A stretch of 64,000 nt of DNA, from NCBI RefSeq assembly GCF_002934445.1, contig NZ_PTJE01000006.1:62001-126000 (forward strand). Direction: 5' to 3'. The stretch's first letter is position 1; each line of letters starts with the position of its first letter. The stretch is from Nonlabens xylanidelens. Lineage in GTDB: Bacteria > Bacteroidota > Bacteroidia > Flavobacteriales > Flavobacteriaceae. The notes beneath the pieces were generated by a model, which was not told the origin of the DNA, did no database searches, and saw only the letters and a list, made by a program, of their open reading frames with translations. Made by a program: the position numbers and the translations under genes. This document shows, piece after piece, positions 17,982 to 27,891 of the stretch.

Positions 17982-17989
17982 TATCTTTG
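17982..17989 (+). promoter_or_regulatory. -7 box TATCTTTG for queE
   Basis: It matches the Bacteroidetes -7 consensus TAnnTTTG. Only four bases separate it from the queE ATG at 17994, which predicts a leaderless transcript. Confidence 0.6.
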
Positions 17990-17993
17990 CAAG

Positions 17994-18626
17994 ATGCTAG
18001 AGAAAACAATACAGCAACAGGTTGAAAAAGGTACTATGTTGCCTTTAATGGAAGAATTTTACACCATTCAGGGTGAAGGATATCATACTGGTCGCGCGGC
18101 TTATTTTATTAGAGTAGGTGGTTGTGATGTGGGATGTCACTGGTGCGATGTAAAAGAGAGCTGGGATCCAGAAAAACACCCACCTACAGGTGTGGATCAA
18201 ATCGTGGTAAATGCAGCAAAGTATAGTAAAACTATAGTAGTGACAGGAGGAGAGCCTCTTACATGGAATATGGAACCTCTTACTACAGGTTTAAAAAATG
18301 CCTCTCTCGATGTGCATATTGAAACCAGTGGAGCCTATCCGCTCTCTGGTCATTGGGACTGGATTTGTTTATCGCCTAAAAAAGCAAAAATGCCACTTCC
18401 TGAAGTCTATGAAGCAGCACATGAGCTTAAGGTAATCGTATTTAATCGTCATGATCTCGCTTTCGCGAAAGCGGAATCTGAAAAAGTATCTTCTACATGC
18501 AAGCTTTTTTTACAGCCAGAGTGGTCTGTGCGTGAAAAAATGATTCCATTTATTACCGAATTCGTTATGGAAAATCCAGAATGGCAAGTCTCTTTGCAAA
18601 CTCATAAGTATTTAAATATACCTTAG
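17994..18626 (+). CDS. queE: 7-carboxy-7-deazaguanine synthase QueE
   Basis: A 210-residue radical-SAM enzyme. The cluster motif CX3CX2C is seen at C44, C48 and C51 (GGCDVGCHWCD), with TGGEP (84-88) for SAM binding and the substrate motif LMEEFYTIQGEG. QueE converts 6-carboxy-tetrahydropterin to 7-carboxy-7-deazaguanine in queuosine synthesis. Other que genes are not adjacent. The 16-bp palindrome at 18458-18473 is inside the gene and adds AFAKA. The end overlaps the convergent gene by 4 bp. The start is supported by family alignment and by the promoter immediately upstream. Confidence 0.92.
   Translation: MLEKTIQQQVEKGTMLPLMEEFYTIQGEGYHTGRAAYFIRVGGCDVGCHWCDVKESWDPEKHPPTGVDQIVVNAAKYSKTIVVTGGEPLTWNMEPLTTGLKNASLDVHIETSGAYPLSGHWDWICLSPKKAKMPLPEVYEAAHELKVIVFNRHDLAFAKAESEKVSSTCKLFLQPEWSVREKMIPFITEFVMENPEWQVSLQTHKYLNIP
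18458..18473. repeat. 16-bp palindrome, inside queE
   Basis: A perfect copy read as DLAFAKAE; in-frame AFAKA like the VOC and M14 copies. Confidence 0.95.
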
Positions 18627-19171
18627 GGATTTACCACGGTAAAAGGTACGCTAGCGATAGTGTCGTCCCAACCTAAGAATAACATACCTCCATTGTTTTG
18701 TTCTACAAAGCTTATAGAGAAGGACTCTATTTCTTGTGGTGATGGTAGTACGTCCATAGTGGTGGTGATTAGGTTTTTAGAGGCGTCATATTCAAGTCCA
18801 GATTGTGTGGTGTCTGTGTTAAGTATAAATTTCCAATTATTTTCACTCGGAATAGTGTAAAGAGAGTAGGTGCCTGCTTTTACTAGTTCATTATTGAATT
18901 TCACATCCTTATAAAACGCGATCTCAGTCGCTTCATTTGCGCCAGTTCTCCATACTTGGTTATAAGGAACTAATTTTCCGAAAATTTCTCTGTCACGTTT
19001 AGATGGGCGGCTGTAGATTACTCTAGCAACAGCGGCTTTATTTGCGTCGCGATACATAACCACATCTAGTGGACTTTTATCTAGTTGAGAGAAAGTTAGG
19101 TCGCTCTCATTTTGTGCAAAGGAGAAAAATGAGCAGGTTAGACATAAGAGAATAATTTGAATATTTTTCAT
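18623..19171 (-). CDS. DUF2911 exported protein
   Basis: A 182-residue protein with a signal peptide ending in FSFAQ and the DUF2911 core: SRPSKRDREIFGKLVPYNQVWRTGANEATEI, followed by AGTYSLYTIP. The family is widespread in Bacteroidetes and its function is not known. Its 3' end overlaps queE by 4 bp in convergent orientation. Confidence 0.88.
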   Translation of the reverse strand: MKNIQIILLCLTCSFFSFAQNESDLTFSQLDKSPLDVVMYRDANKAAVARVIYSRPSKRDREIFGKLVPYNQVWRTGANEATEIAFYKDVKFNNELVKAGTYSLYTIPSENNWKFILNTDTTQSGLEYDASKNLITTTMDVLPSPQEIESFSISFVEQNNGGMLFLGWDDTIASVPFTVVNP

Positions 19172-19296
19172 AGTATGAGTTGTTGATTATGATAGACCTA
19201 AATTAATCAATATTAATGCCATATGCCTATTAATAATTTGTTAATAACTTAAGCTGCTATTTTAATGGTTAAGGCCTATAAACATTAGTGGTTTCT

Positions 19297-19304
19297 TATA
19301 TTTG
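19297..19304 (+). promoter_or_regulatory. -7 box TATATTTG for gyrB
   Basis: It matches TAnnTTTG and lies 37 bp before the gyrB start; no clear -33 TTG is seen. Confidence 0.5.
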
Positions 19305-19326
19305 TGTATTACGCAAATAGCAGTAA

Positions 19327-21279
<1,953 letters not shown>

Positions 21280-21298
21280 ATAAAGTACGTGATAATTT

Positions 21299-21331
21299 AA
21301 AAAAGCTCTCTTTTATAGAGGGCTTTTTTTA
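21299..21331 (+). terminator. Terminator after gyrB
   Basis: AAAAGCTCTC pairs with GAGGGCTTTT (one G-T pair) around a short loop and is followed by a T-run. Confidence 0.8.
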
Positions 21332-21421
21332 TGTTCTGTTTTTAAAGGGTACTTTTACGGTCGGCTTTTTATAAAAGGTGATTTATTTAAGTTTAATCAA
21401 TTATAGTTTAAATTTAAGAAT

Positions 21422-22519
21422 ATGAAACTGAATAAAAATATAGTAATTATCGTGCTGTGTTGTTTTGGGTGCTTATCGCAGGCGCAAAATGGCTTTTCTG
21501 ATATTCTTGCGGCAGGTGTAGAGGCGGCAGATAAATATGCAAATTCTTACACTGCTCCAGCAGCTGAAGCTTTTACCTATAATCTAGCCTCTGGATGGTA
21601 TGAAAGTGGTAAGGTGTTACAGCCTGGTAAGTTTAAATTACAAATTAAAGCTCAAAGTACTTTTGCTCCAGATGAAAAGAAGTCATTTGTTCTAGATCCA
21701 TTAGAGTATGAACGTATCATACAGGATAGTTATAATAATACAGGTAATCCTTCAGCAAATATCTCGGTAACTTTTGGTGATGGTAGTACGACACCTAGGT
21801 TAGTAGCCAGTGCTCTCGGTGAAAATAATCCAGATGAGTCCTTAATAATAAGGAGTAGAGAGTCAAATACAAATTTATTATTACAAGAAGATATTATAAC
21901 GCTAGCTCAGGGAATAGGTAGTACAGGTCTTGATGTGGTGCCATCGGCATTTTTTCAAGTAGGAGTAGGTCTAGGTGCTGGTCTAGAGGTTAAAGCCCGT
22001 TTTATACCAAAAATAGAAACAGATGAGGTAGAAACAGGTCTTTACGGTGTAGGTTTACAGTGGGAACTGACACAGTTTTTTACTAATGAAGATGGAGTGA
22101 ATAATTTGCCAGTTTCTGTTTCTGTTTTAGGCGCGTTTACAAGGTTGGATGCTTCTTATGATTTTGAAGATGGCGCAGTGGTAGAAGGTAGTGACCAGTT
22201 ATTAGAAACTAAAACAAACGCTTACAATTTTGCTGCTATTGCAAGTACAAATTTTAAAGTTCTTAATTTTTATGGAGGTCTTAATTACGTTTCAGGAAAT
22301 TCTACAACAGATTTAAAAGGTACATATACCTTTAGATCTAACACGGTTATTTTTCCAGTTTCTAGTACCGTTGAAGATCCTTTGTCATTAAAAAGTGATG
22401 TAAGTGGTGTTTTAGGAACCTTAGGTGCAAAATTAACTTTGGGAGCATTTAATATCAATGCAGATTATAGTTTTGGAGAATATGACACGGCAAGTGCGTC
22501 CGTATTTTTCAGAATTTAA
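21422..22519 (+). CDS. Exported protein, probable outer-membrane barrel (DUF6588-like)
   Basis: A 365-residue protein with a signal peptide ending in SQAQ. The mature part begins with NGFSDILAAGVEAADKYANSY and shows alternating strands, QVGVGLGAGLEVKARFIP and DYSFGEYDTASASVFFRI, ending in an aromatic strand typical of an outer-membrane barrel. It resembles DUF6588 proteins of Bacteroidetes, of unknown function. It stands alone between gyrB and mdh. Confidence 0.65.
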   Translation: MKLNKNIVIIVLCCFGCLSQAQNGFSDILAAGVEAADKYANSYTAPAAEAFTYNLASGWYESGKVLQPGKFKLQIKAQSTFAPDEKKSFVLDPLEYERIIQDSYNNTGNPSANISVTFGDGSTTPRLVASALGENNPDESLIIRSRESNTNLLLQEDIITLAQGIGSTGLDVVPSAFFQVGVGLGAGLEVKARFIPKIETDEVETGLYGVGLQWELTQFFTNEDGVNNLPVSVSVLGAFTRLDASYDFEDGAVVEGSDQLLETKTNAYNFAAIASTNFKVLNFYGGLNYVSGNSTTDLKGTYTFRSNTVIFPVSSTVEDPLSLKSDVSGVLGTLGAKLTLGAFNINADYSFGEYDTASASVFFRI

Positions 22520-22603
22520 GAGTTTATACATTAATTATCCTTTTTGGGATCTTAACGTCCATAGTTTTAAGGCTACTTTGTCTTTAATTATGGGCGTTTT
22601 GTT

Positions 22604-22611
22604 TATTTTTG
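22604..22611 (+). promoter_or_regulatory. -7 box TATTTTTG for mdh
   Basis: It matches TAnnTTTG and is placed 51 bp before the mdh ATG at 22663. Confidence 0.45.
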
Positions 22612-22662
22612 CTTAGAGCCATTTTAGGCCTTAAATTATACTATAAATTAAATCATTATAAC

Positions 22663-23583
22663 ATGAAAGTTACCGTAGTAGGAGCAGGTGCAGTAGGCGC
22701 TAGTTGTGCAGAGTATATTGCAATCAAAAATTTTGCAAGTGAAGTAGTATTAGTAGATATCAAAGAAGGTTTTGCCGAAGGTAAAGCAATGGACTTGATG
22801 CAAACAGCATCATTAAATGGTTTTGATACTAAAATTACTGGAGCGACAAATGATTACTCAAAAACTGCTGGTAGCGATATCGCTGTTATCACTTCAGGAA
22901 TTCCACGTAAGCCAGGAATGACTCGTGAAGAATTAATAGGTATTAATGCAGGTATTGTAAAGTCTGTTTCAGAAAGTCTAGTAAAGCATTCTCCAGACGT
23001 TATCTTAATTGTGGTTTCTAACCCAATGGATACCATGACTTACCTTGCGCACAAAGTAACAGGATTACCTAAAAACCGAATTATAGGTATGGGTGGTGCT
23101 TTAGATAGTGCACGTTTCAAATACCGTCTTGCCGAAGCTCTTGAAGCGCCGATATCTGATGTAGATGGTATGGTTATAGGTGGTCACTCTGATAAAGGAA
23201 TGGTTCCATTAACACGTCTTGCAACTCGTAATTCTGTGCCAGCAAGTGAATTCTTGTCTGAAGAAAGATTAGATGAGGTACTTCAAGCTACTAAAGTAGG
23301 TGGAGCAACTCTTACAGGTCTTTTAGGTACAAGTGCATGGTATGCACCAGGTGCTGCTGTTTCTGGACTAGTACAGGCTATCGCTTGTGACCAGAAGAAA
23401 ATATTCCCATGTAGTACTTTATTAGATGGCGAGTACGGACTTTCTGACCTTTGTATAGGTGTGCCAGTTGTATTAGGTAGAAATGGTATCGAGAAGATCG
23501 TAGAGATAAACTTAAGTGATGCTGAAAAAGCTGCAATGCAAGCAAGTGCAGAAGGTGTAAAAGCTACTAACGCACTTATCTAG
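22663..23583 (+). CDS. mdh: Malate dehydrogenase
   Basis: A 306-residue LDH/MDH family enzyme. The NAD-binding Rossmann motif VGAGAVGA (6-13), VSNPMDTMTYL, and IGGHSDKGMVPL with the catalytic His are present; the family is the LDH-like MDH found in Bacteroidetes. It oxidises malate to oxaloacetate in the TCA cycle. The ATG at 22663 is chosen because the Rossmann fold starts right after it; the upstream in-frame TTG (22609) would add 18 unrelated residues. A strong terminator follows. Confidence 0.93.
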   Translation: MKVTVVGAGAVGASCAEYIAIKNFASEVVLVDIKEGFAEGKAMDLMQTASLNGFDTKITGATNDYSKTAGSDIAVITSGIPRKPGMTREELIGINAGIVKSVSESLVKHSPDVILIVVSNPMDTMTYLAHKVTGLPKNRIIGMGGALDSARFKYRLAEALEAPISDVDGMVIGGHSDKGMVPLTRLATRNSVPASEFLSEERLDEVLQATKVGGATLTGLLGTSAWYAPGAAVSGLVQAIACDQKKIFPCSTLLDGEYGLSDLCIGVPVVLGRNGIEKIVEINLSDAEKAAMQASAEGVKATNALI

Positions 23584-23606
23584 AGATTAGATACATTTTA
23601 TTATAT

Positions 23607-23633
23607 AAACCGCTCCATGTGAGCGGTTTTTTT
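23607..23633 (+). terminator. Terminator after mdh
   Basis: AACCGCTC (23608-23615) pairs with GAGCGGTT (23621-23628), followed by Ts. Confidence 0.9.
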
Positions 23634-23687
23634 ATGCCTTATGTTTTCTAAGTAGCTTATGTGTGTTTTAATTGTTTTTCTGTATTC

Positions 23688-23703
23688 CGCTTTCGCGAAA
23701 GCG
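23688..23703. repeat. 16-bp palindrome, intergenic
   Basis: A perfect copy with TTCC/GGAA flanking symmetry, between the mdh terminator and the next gene. Confidence 0.95.
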
Positions 23704-23821
23704 GAACTTGTAATCATATTTTAATTGATAAATAAATAATTGAAAATCAATAAATTATGTAGTTATTATGACTGCTAGACTTTAAATAAATAGGGTTAGT
23801 GTAAAAGCAGATGTAATTCTT

Positions 23822-23829
23822 TATATTTG
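23822..23829 (+). promoter_or_regulatory. -7 box TATATTTG directly upstream of a GTG start
   Basis: It matches TAnnTTTG, four bases before the GTG at 23834, the same spacing as at queE; predicts a leaderless transcript. Confidence 0.5.
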
Positions 23830-23833
23830 GCAC

Positions 23834-24439
23834 GTGAATGTAAAATGGTACATAGGCGCACTGATCGCTATAATCTCTTATTTTGTTGTAGAACAACAAA
23901 GTGTAGATGTACCTAATCAAGAGGTTCTACTTACATTTATACAAGGTGAAAATACTTCTTCTAAAGATCTAGCAATAGAAACCGTAAAGGCTCAATTATT
24001 GAGTTTAGGTGCTAGAAATGTAACTATTTCTAGTCTAGATAATGGCTCTTTAAAAGTGTCTTATTACAGTCATCTAGCTATTCAAAATGTAAAAGAACAA
24101 TTATTTAAAGATCTAGATGATTCAACAGGTGTAGCAACTGCATTATATCATGTAGGAGACGAGCCTGTAAAAGAGAATATACGAGATTATCAAATAGATG
24201 TTTATGAGATTCAAGAAAATGTCGTTTCAGGATTTGATAATGAGGGTAAGTGTTACTTTGAATTAAAACAAGATTATAATAGAGGCTCGCAAGTTTTAGG
24301 CTTTGTAAGTCCTGTTGTTACTATTGATAGTCGCAATCAATTAACTGCGATAGCGGTAAAAGTTAGAGGCGACGTCTTATTTGCTTTTAATGATTCTACC
24401 TATAAAATTCCAGAAGTAAGAGCAGGCCCTATTTCTTAG
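23834..24439 (+). CDS. Membrane-anchored protein of unknown function upstream of secDF
   Basis: A 201-residue protein beginning with GTG; no ATG lies in frame nearby. One N-terminal hydrophobic helix (residues 5-20) precedes a soluble domain with a region that resembles a small ferredoxin-like fold (QLLSLGARNVTISSLDNGSLKVSYYS). No recognised family. It is 180 bp upstream of secDF on the same strand, but the gap makes co-transcription uncertain. Confidence 0.6.
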   Translation: MNVKWYIGALIAIISYFVVEQQSVDVPNQEVLLTFIQGENTSSKDLAIETVKAQLLSLGARNVTISSLDNGSLKVSYYSHLAIQNVKEQLFKDLDDSTGVATALYHVGDEPVKENIRDYQIDVYEIQENVVSGFDNEGKCYFELKQDYNRGSQVLGFVSPVVTIDSRNQLTAIAVKVRGDVLFAFNDSTYKIPEVRAGPIS

Positions 24440-24619
24440 GTCTGGTTGTTAACCAGTTTATTCTACATAAATAGATATTCATGTATTAATGGGTGTCTAA
24501 GAAAGGTTATCATTCTTTTGATGATAAATATTTCGTTTTTAAAGGACAAATGAATTGTCCATATAAAAGGTAAATCTCATATTTGCCGACTTTTAAATTT
24601 AACCTAAAAATATAACAAC

Positions 24620-27600
24620 ATGCAAAATAAAGGATTGATCCGTTTTTTCGCGATCATTTTTGCAATAGCTAGTATTTACCAGCTTACCTACACGTTTATT
24701 ACTAATAAAGTAGAAGGTGATGCTGATGTTTATTCTAGTTCTAAAGTAGATGAAAGTGCTGTAAACGCATCTTCATTAAAGAGCGAGGCTCAAAAACATT
24801 ATTTAGACTCTGTAGCATCACAAGATGTATGGGGTGGATTTACAACTTATGCTGACGCAAAGAATCAAGAACTTAAGAAAGGACTTGACCTTAAAGGTGG
24901 TATTAACGTAATTCTTCAAGTATCTGTACGTGATCTATTAACAGGAATGGCAGACGATTCTACTGACCCTGATTTTAATAGAGCGCTAGATGCAGCAGAT
25001 GAAAGAATTAAAGATGGTCAGGATGACTACTTTAACTATTTCATTGAAGAATTTAATAACATAGATGGAGCACAACTTGCGTCTCCAGATATTTTTGCAA
25101 ATCAGGAAATGCAAACTCGTGGAATTGAATTTGACATGAGTAATTCTGATGTAGAGCCTATTCTTAGAGAAGAGCTTAAGGACTACATGACTAGTGCATT
25201 TGATGTACTTAGAAAGCGTATCGATAAATTCGGTACTACACAACCTAACTTACAGCAATTAGGTACTTCTGGTCGTATTCTTATTGAATTACCTGGTGAG
25301 ACTGATGTAAAGCGTATTAAGGATATCCTTACTAAGGCGGCACAATTAGAGTTTTGGCATGTGTACCAACCTAATGCAATTGCTTCTTATTTAAACGAAG
25401 CAAATACCTACTGGGCAGCAAAGCTTGCAGCTAGCGCGGCATCTCAAAAAGAAGCTGTTGCAACAGACGATCTTGCAGCACAAACTGAAGTAGCTACAGA
25501 TTCTACTGAGGCTGGTCTAGGAGATTTATTAAATCAAGAAAATGAAGAAGAAGCTTCTACAGATGGACCTTCTAATGCAGACTTTGATAAGAGTCCTATC
25601 TTTAGTAGAATGTTTCAATCTCCTAATGGAGCACTTGCAGCTTTTAAAGCAGAAGATAAAGACTTGATAGATAGTTATATCAATGACCCACAAGCTAGAG
25701 GTAAATTAACTTCAGAACAACGCAATGTGAAATTTGCATGGGGACTTCCTGTTCTTAATGAAGCGTTAGGTTATGAAATTATAGATTTATATGCATTAAA
25801 AGGTAACTCTCAAAATGAAGCGCCACTTACTGGTGGTGTTATTACAGATGCAAGCCAGCAGTATGGTAACTCTGGACTACCAGTAGTGAGTATGTCTATG
25901 AATGGTGAAGGTGCTAAGATCTGGGAAGATATGACTGCTGAAGCTTATCAAAACCAATCTCAAGTATCTGTAGTTTTAGATAATACAGTGTACAGTGCGC
26001 CTAATGTAACTAACGGTGCTATTTCTGGTGGACAGACTCAAATTTCTGGTAACTTCTCAATTGATGAGGCTAAAGATCTTGCAACAGTTCTTAGAGCTGG
26101 TAAATTACCTGCAAAAGCAGAAATTATTCAAAGTGACGTGATCGGACCATCATTAGGTCAAGAAGCTATTGACAGTGGATTATGGTCATTTGGAATCGCT
26201 CTTTTATTAGTATTAGTATGGATGTTCTTCTATTATGGTCGTGCAGGTTTATATGCAGATATTGCTCTTTTAGTAAACATACTATTCATATTTGGAGCTC
26301 TTGCATCTCTTAAAGCAGTTCTAACTTTACCTGGTATTGCAGGTATTGTATTAACTATCGGTATATCGGTAGATGCTAACGTACTTATTTTTGAAAGAAT
26401 ACGTGAAGAACTTGCAAAAGGTAAATCACAAGCAGACAGTATTAAAGATGGTTTCAACAACGCATTAAGTTCTATTCTAGATGCAAACGTTACAACATTC
26501 TTAACGGCTGTTATTCTTTATGTATTTGGAACAGGACCTATTCAAGGTTTTGCAACTACATTAATGATAGGTATTCTTACTTCATTATTTACAGCAATCT
26601 TTATCACAAGATTATTTGTTGATGGTTATGTAAGTAATGGGAAAACTATTGGATTCTCAACATCTATTACAAAAAACTGGTTTAGAAATGTAAATATCGA
26701 CTTCTTGAAAAAGAGAAAGATGGCTTACATTATTTCTGGTGTTTTAGTTGTAGGAAGTTTAATCTCTCTAGCAACTAATAAGTTGAACATGGGTATTGAC
26801 TTTACTGGTGGACGTACTGTAATTGTAGGTTTTGCTCAAGATGTTAATGCAACAGAGATCACAAAGCAACTAAGTGCCGAAGATATCTTCGGTAGTGCTG
26901 AGGCGAAAACTTATGGTTCTGGAAATCAATTAAAAATTAGTACGAAGTATGGTATTGATAGAGATGATAGTGAAGTAAGTCAGGAAATAGAAGATAAATT
27001 ATATCAAGTTCTTAAACCTTATTTACCTAGCGACATGTCACAAGCTCAGTTCGCTGATGTGAGTAACGAAAACAAGAAGCACGGTATTAGATCTTCTTTC
27101 CAGGTAGGTGCATCTATTGCAGATGATATTCTAACAGGTTCACTTTATGCGATTTTAGGATCTCTTATCGTGGTGTTTATTTATATCTTAATACGTTTCC
27201 GTAAGTGGCAATTCTCATTAGGTGCAGTAGCAGCTGTATTCCATGATGTTATTATTGTATTAGGTGCGTTCTCTGTATTATACAAAGTGTTGCCATTTAA
27301 CATGGAAATAGATCAGGCGTTTATTGCAGCGATCTTAACCGTTATTGGTTATTCACTGAATGATACAGTGGTTGTATTTGATAGAATACGTGAATTCATC
27401 AACGAGCGTACTAATTGGGAATTCCCTAGAACGGTTAACTCTGCAATAAGTAGTACTATATCACGTACATTAAATACATCTTTAACTACATTAATTGTAT
27501 TGCTTGCTATCTTCATATTCGGTGGTGAGTCTATACAAGGATTTATGCTAGCGTTAATTATCGGTGTAATAGTAGGTACATATTCATCTGTGTTCATTGC

Positions 27601-27685
27601 AACACCAGTGATGTTTGATACCATGACTAAAACAAATGGAAAATTGACTCCTAAAGAGCCAAAACCTGAAAAAGAAGAGCTATAA
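24620..27685 (+). CDS. secDF: Fused preprotein translocase subunit SecDF
   Basis: A 1021-residue protein carrying both SecD and SecF, as is usual in Bacteroidetes. SecD occupies about residues 1-690, with the periplasmic P1 domain holding GLDLKGGINVILQV and the first RND-like six-helix bundle (GISVDANVLIFERIREEL). SecF follows with MGIDFTGGR and VIGYSLNDTVVVFDRIRE. SecDF uses the proton gradient to pull exported proteins through SecYEG. An Ala/Glu-rich insert around residues 270-320 is unusual and probably a surface loop. A terminator follows. Confidence 0.93.
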   Translation: MQNKGLIRFFAIIFAIASIYQLTYTFITNKVEGDADVYSSSKVDESAVNASSLKSEAQKHYLDSVASQDVWGGFTTYADAKNQELKKGLDLKGGINVILQVSVRDLLTGMADDSTDPDFNRALDAADERIKDGQDDYFNYFIEEFNNIDGAQLASPDIFANQEMQTRGIEFDMSNSDVEPILREELKDYMTSAFDVLRKRIDKFGTTQPNLQQLGTSGRILIELPGETDVKRIKDILTKAAQLEFWHVYQPNAIASYLNEANTYWAAKLAASAASQKEAVATDDLAAQTEVATDSTEAGLGDLLNQENEEEASTDGPSNADFDKSPIFSRMFQSPNGALAAFKAEDKDLIDSYINDPQARGKLTSEQRNVKFAWGLPVLNEALGYEIIDLYALKGNSQNEAPLTGGVITDASQQYGNSGLPVVSMSMNGEGAKIWEDMTAEAYQNQSQVSVVLDNTVYSAPNVTNGAISGGQTQISGNFSIDEAKDLATVLRAGKLPAKAEIIQSDVIGPSLGQEAIDSGLWSFGIALLLVLVWMFFYYGRAGLYADIALLVNILFIFGALASLKAVLTLPGIAGIVLTIGISVDANVLIFERIREELAKGKSQADSIKDGFNNALSSILDANVTTFLTAVILYVFGTGPIQGFATTLMIGILTSLFTAIFITRLFVDGYVSNGKTIGFSTSITKNWFRNVNIDFLKKRKMAYIISGVLVVGSLISLATNKLNMGIDFTGGRTVIVGFAQDVNATEITKQLSAEDIFGSAEAKTYGSGNQLKISTKYGIDRDDSEVSQEIEDKLYQVLKPYLPSDMSQAQFADVSNENKKHGIRSSFQVGASIADDILTGSLYAILGSLIVVFIYILIRFRKWQFSLGAVAAVFHDVIIVLGAFSVLYKVLPFNMEIDQAFIAAILTVIGYSLNDTVVVFDRIREFINERTNWEFPRTVNSAISSTISRTLNTSLTTLIVLLAIFIFGGESIQGFMLALIIGVIVGTYSSVFIATPVMFDTMTKTNGKLTPKEPKPEKEEL

Positions 27686-27707
27686 TCTATCTTTTTAATA
27701 ATTTATT

Positions 27708-27738
27708 TAAACCGCTTGATCACATCAAGCGGTTTTTT
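27708..27738 (+). terminator. Terminator after secDF
   Basis: AACCGCTTGA (27710-27719) pairs with TCAAGCGGTT (27725-27734) and a T-run follows. Confidence 0.9.
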
Positions 27739-27891
27739 TATGCGTTATACCGAATAAATACGTGTTTTATCTAATTGTGTAAATTTGTTTGATAAACAGT
27801 TCATAGAAATTATAATTTCTTAATAATGGGTTAATGAATTTGATTATTTTGCAGGTAGTTATAACCATATCCAAAACGCAATACTATATTT

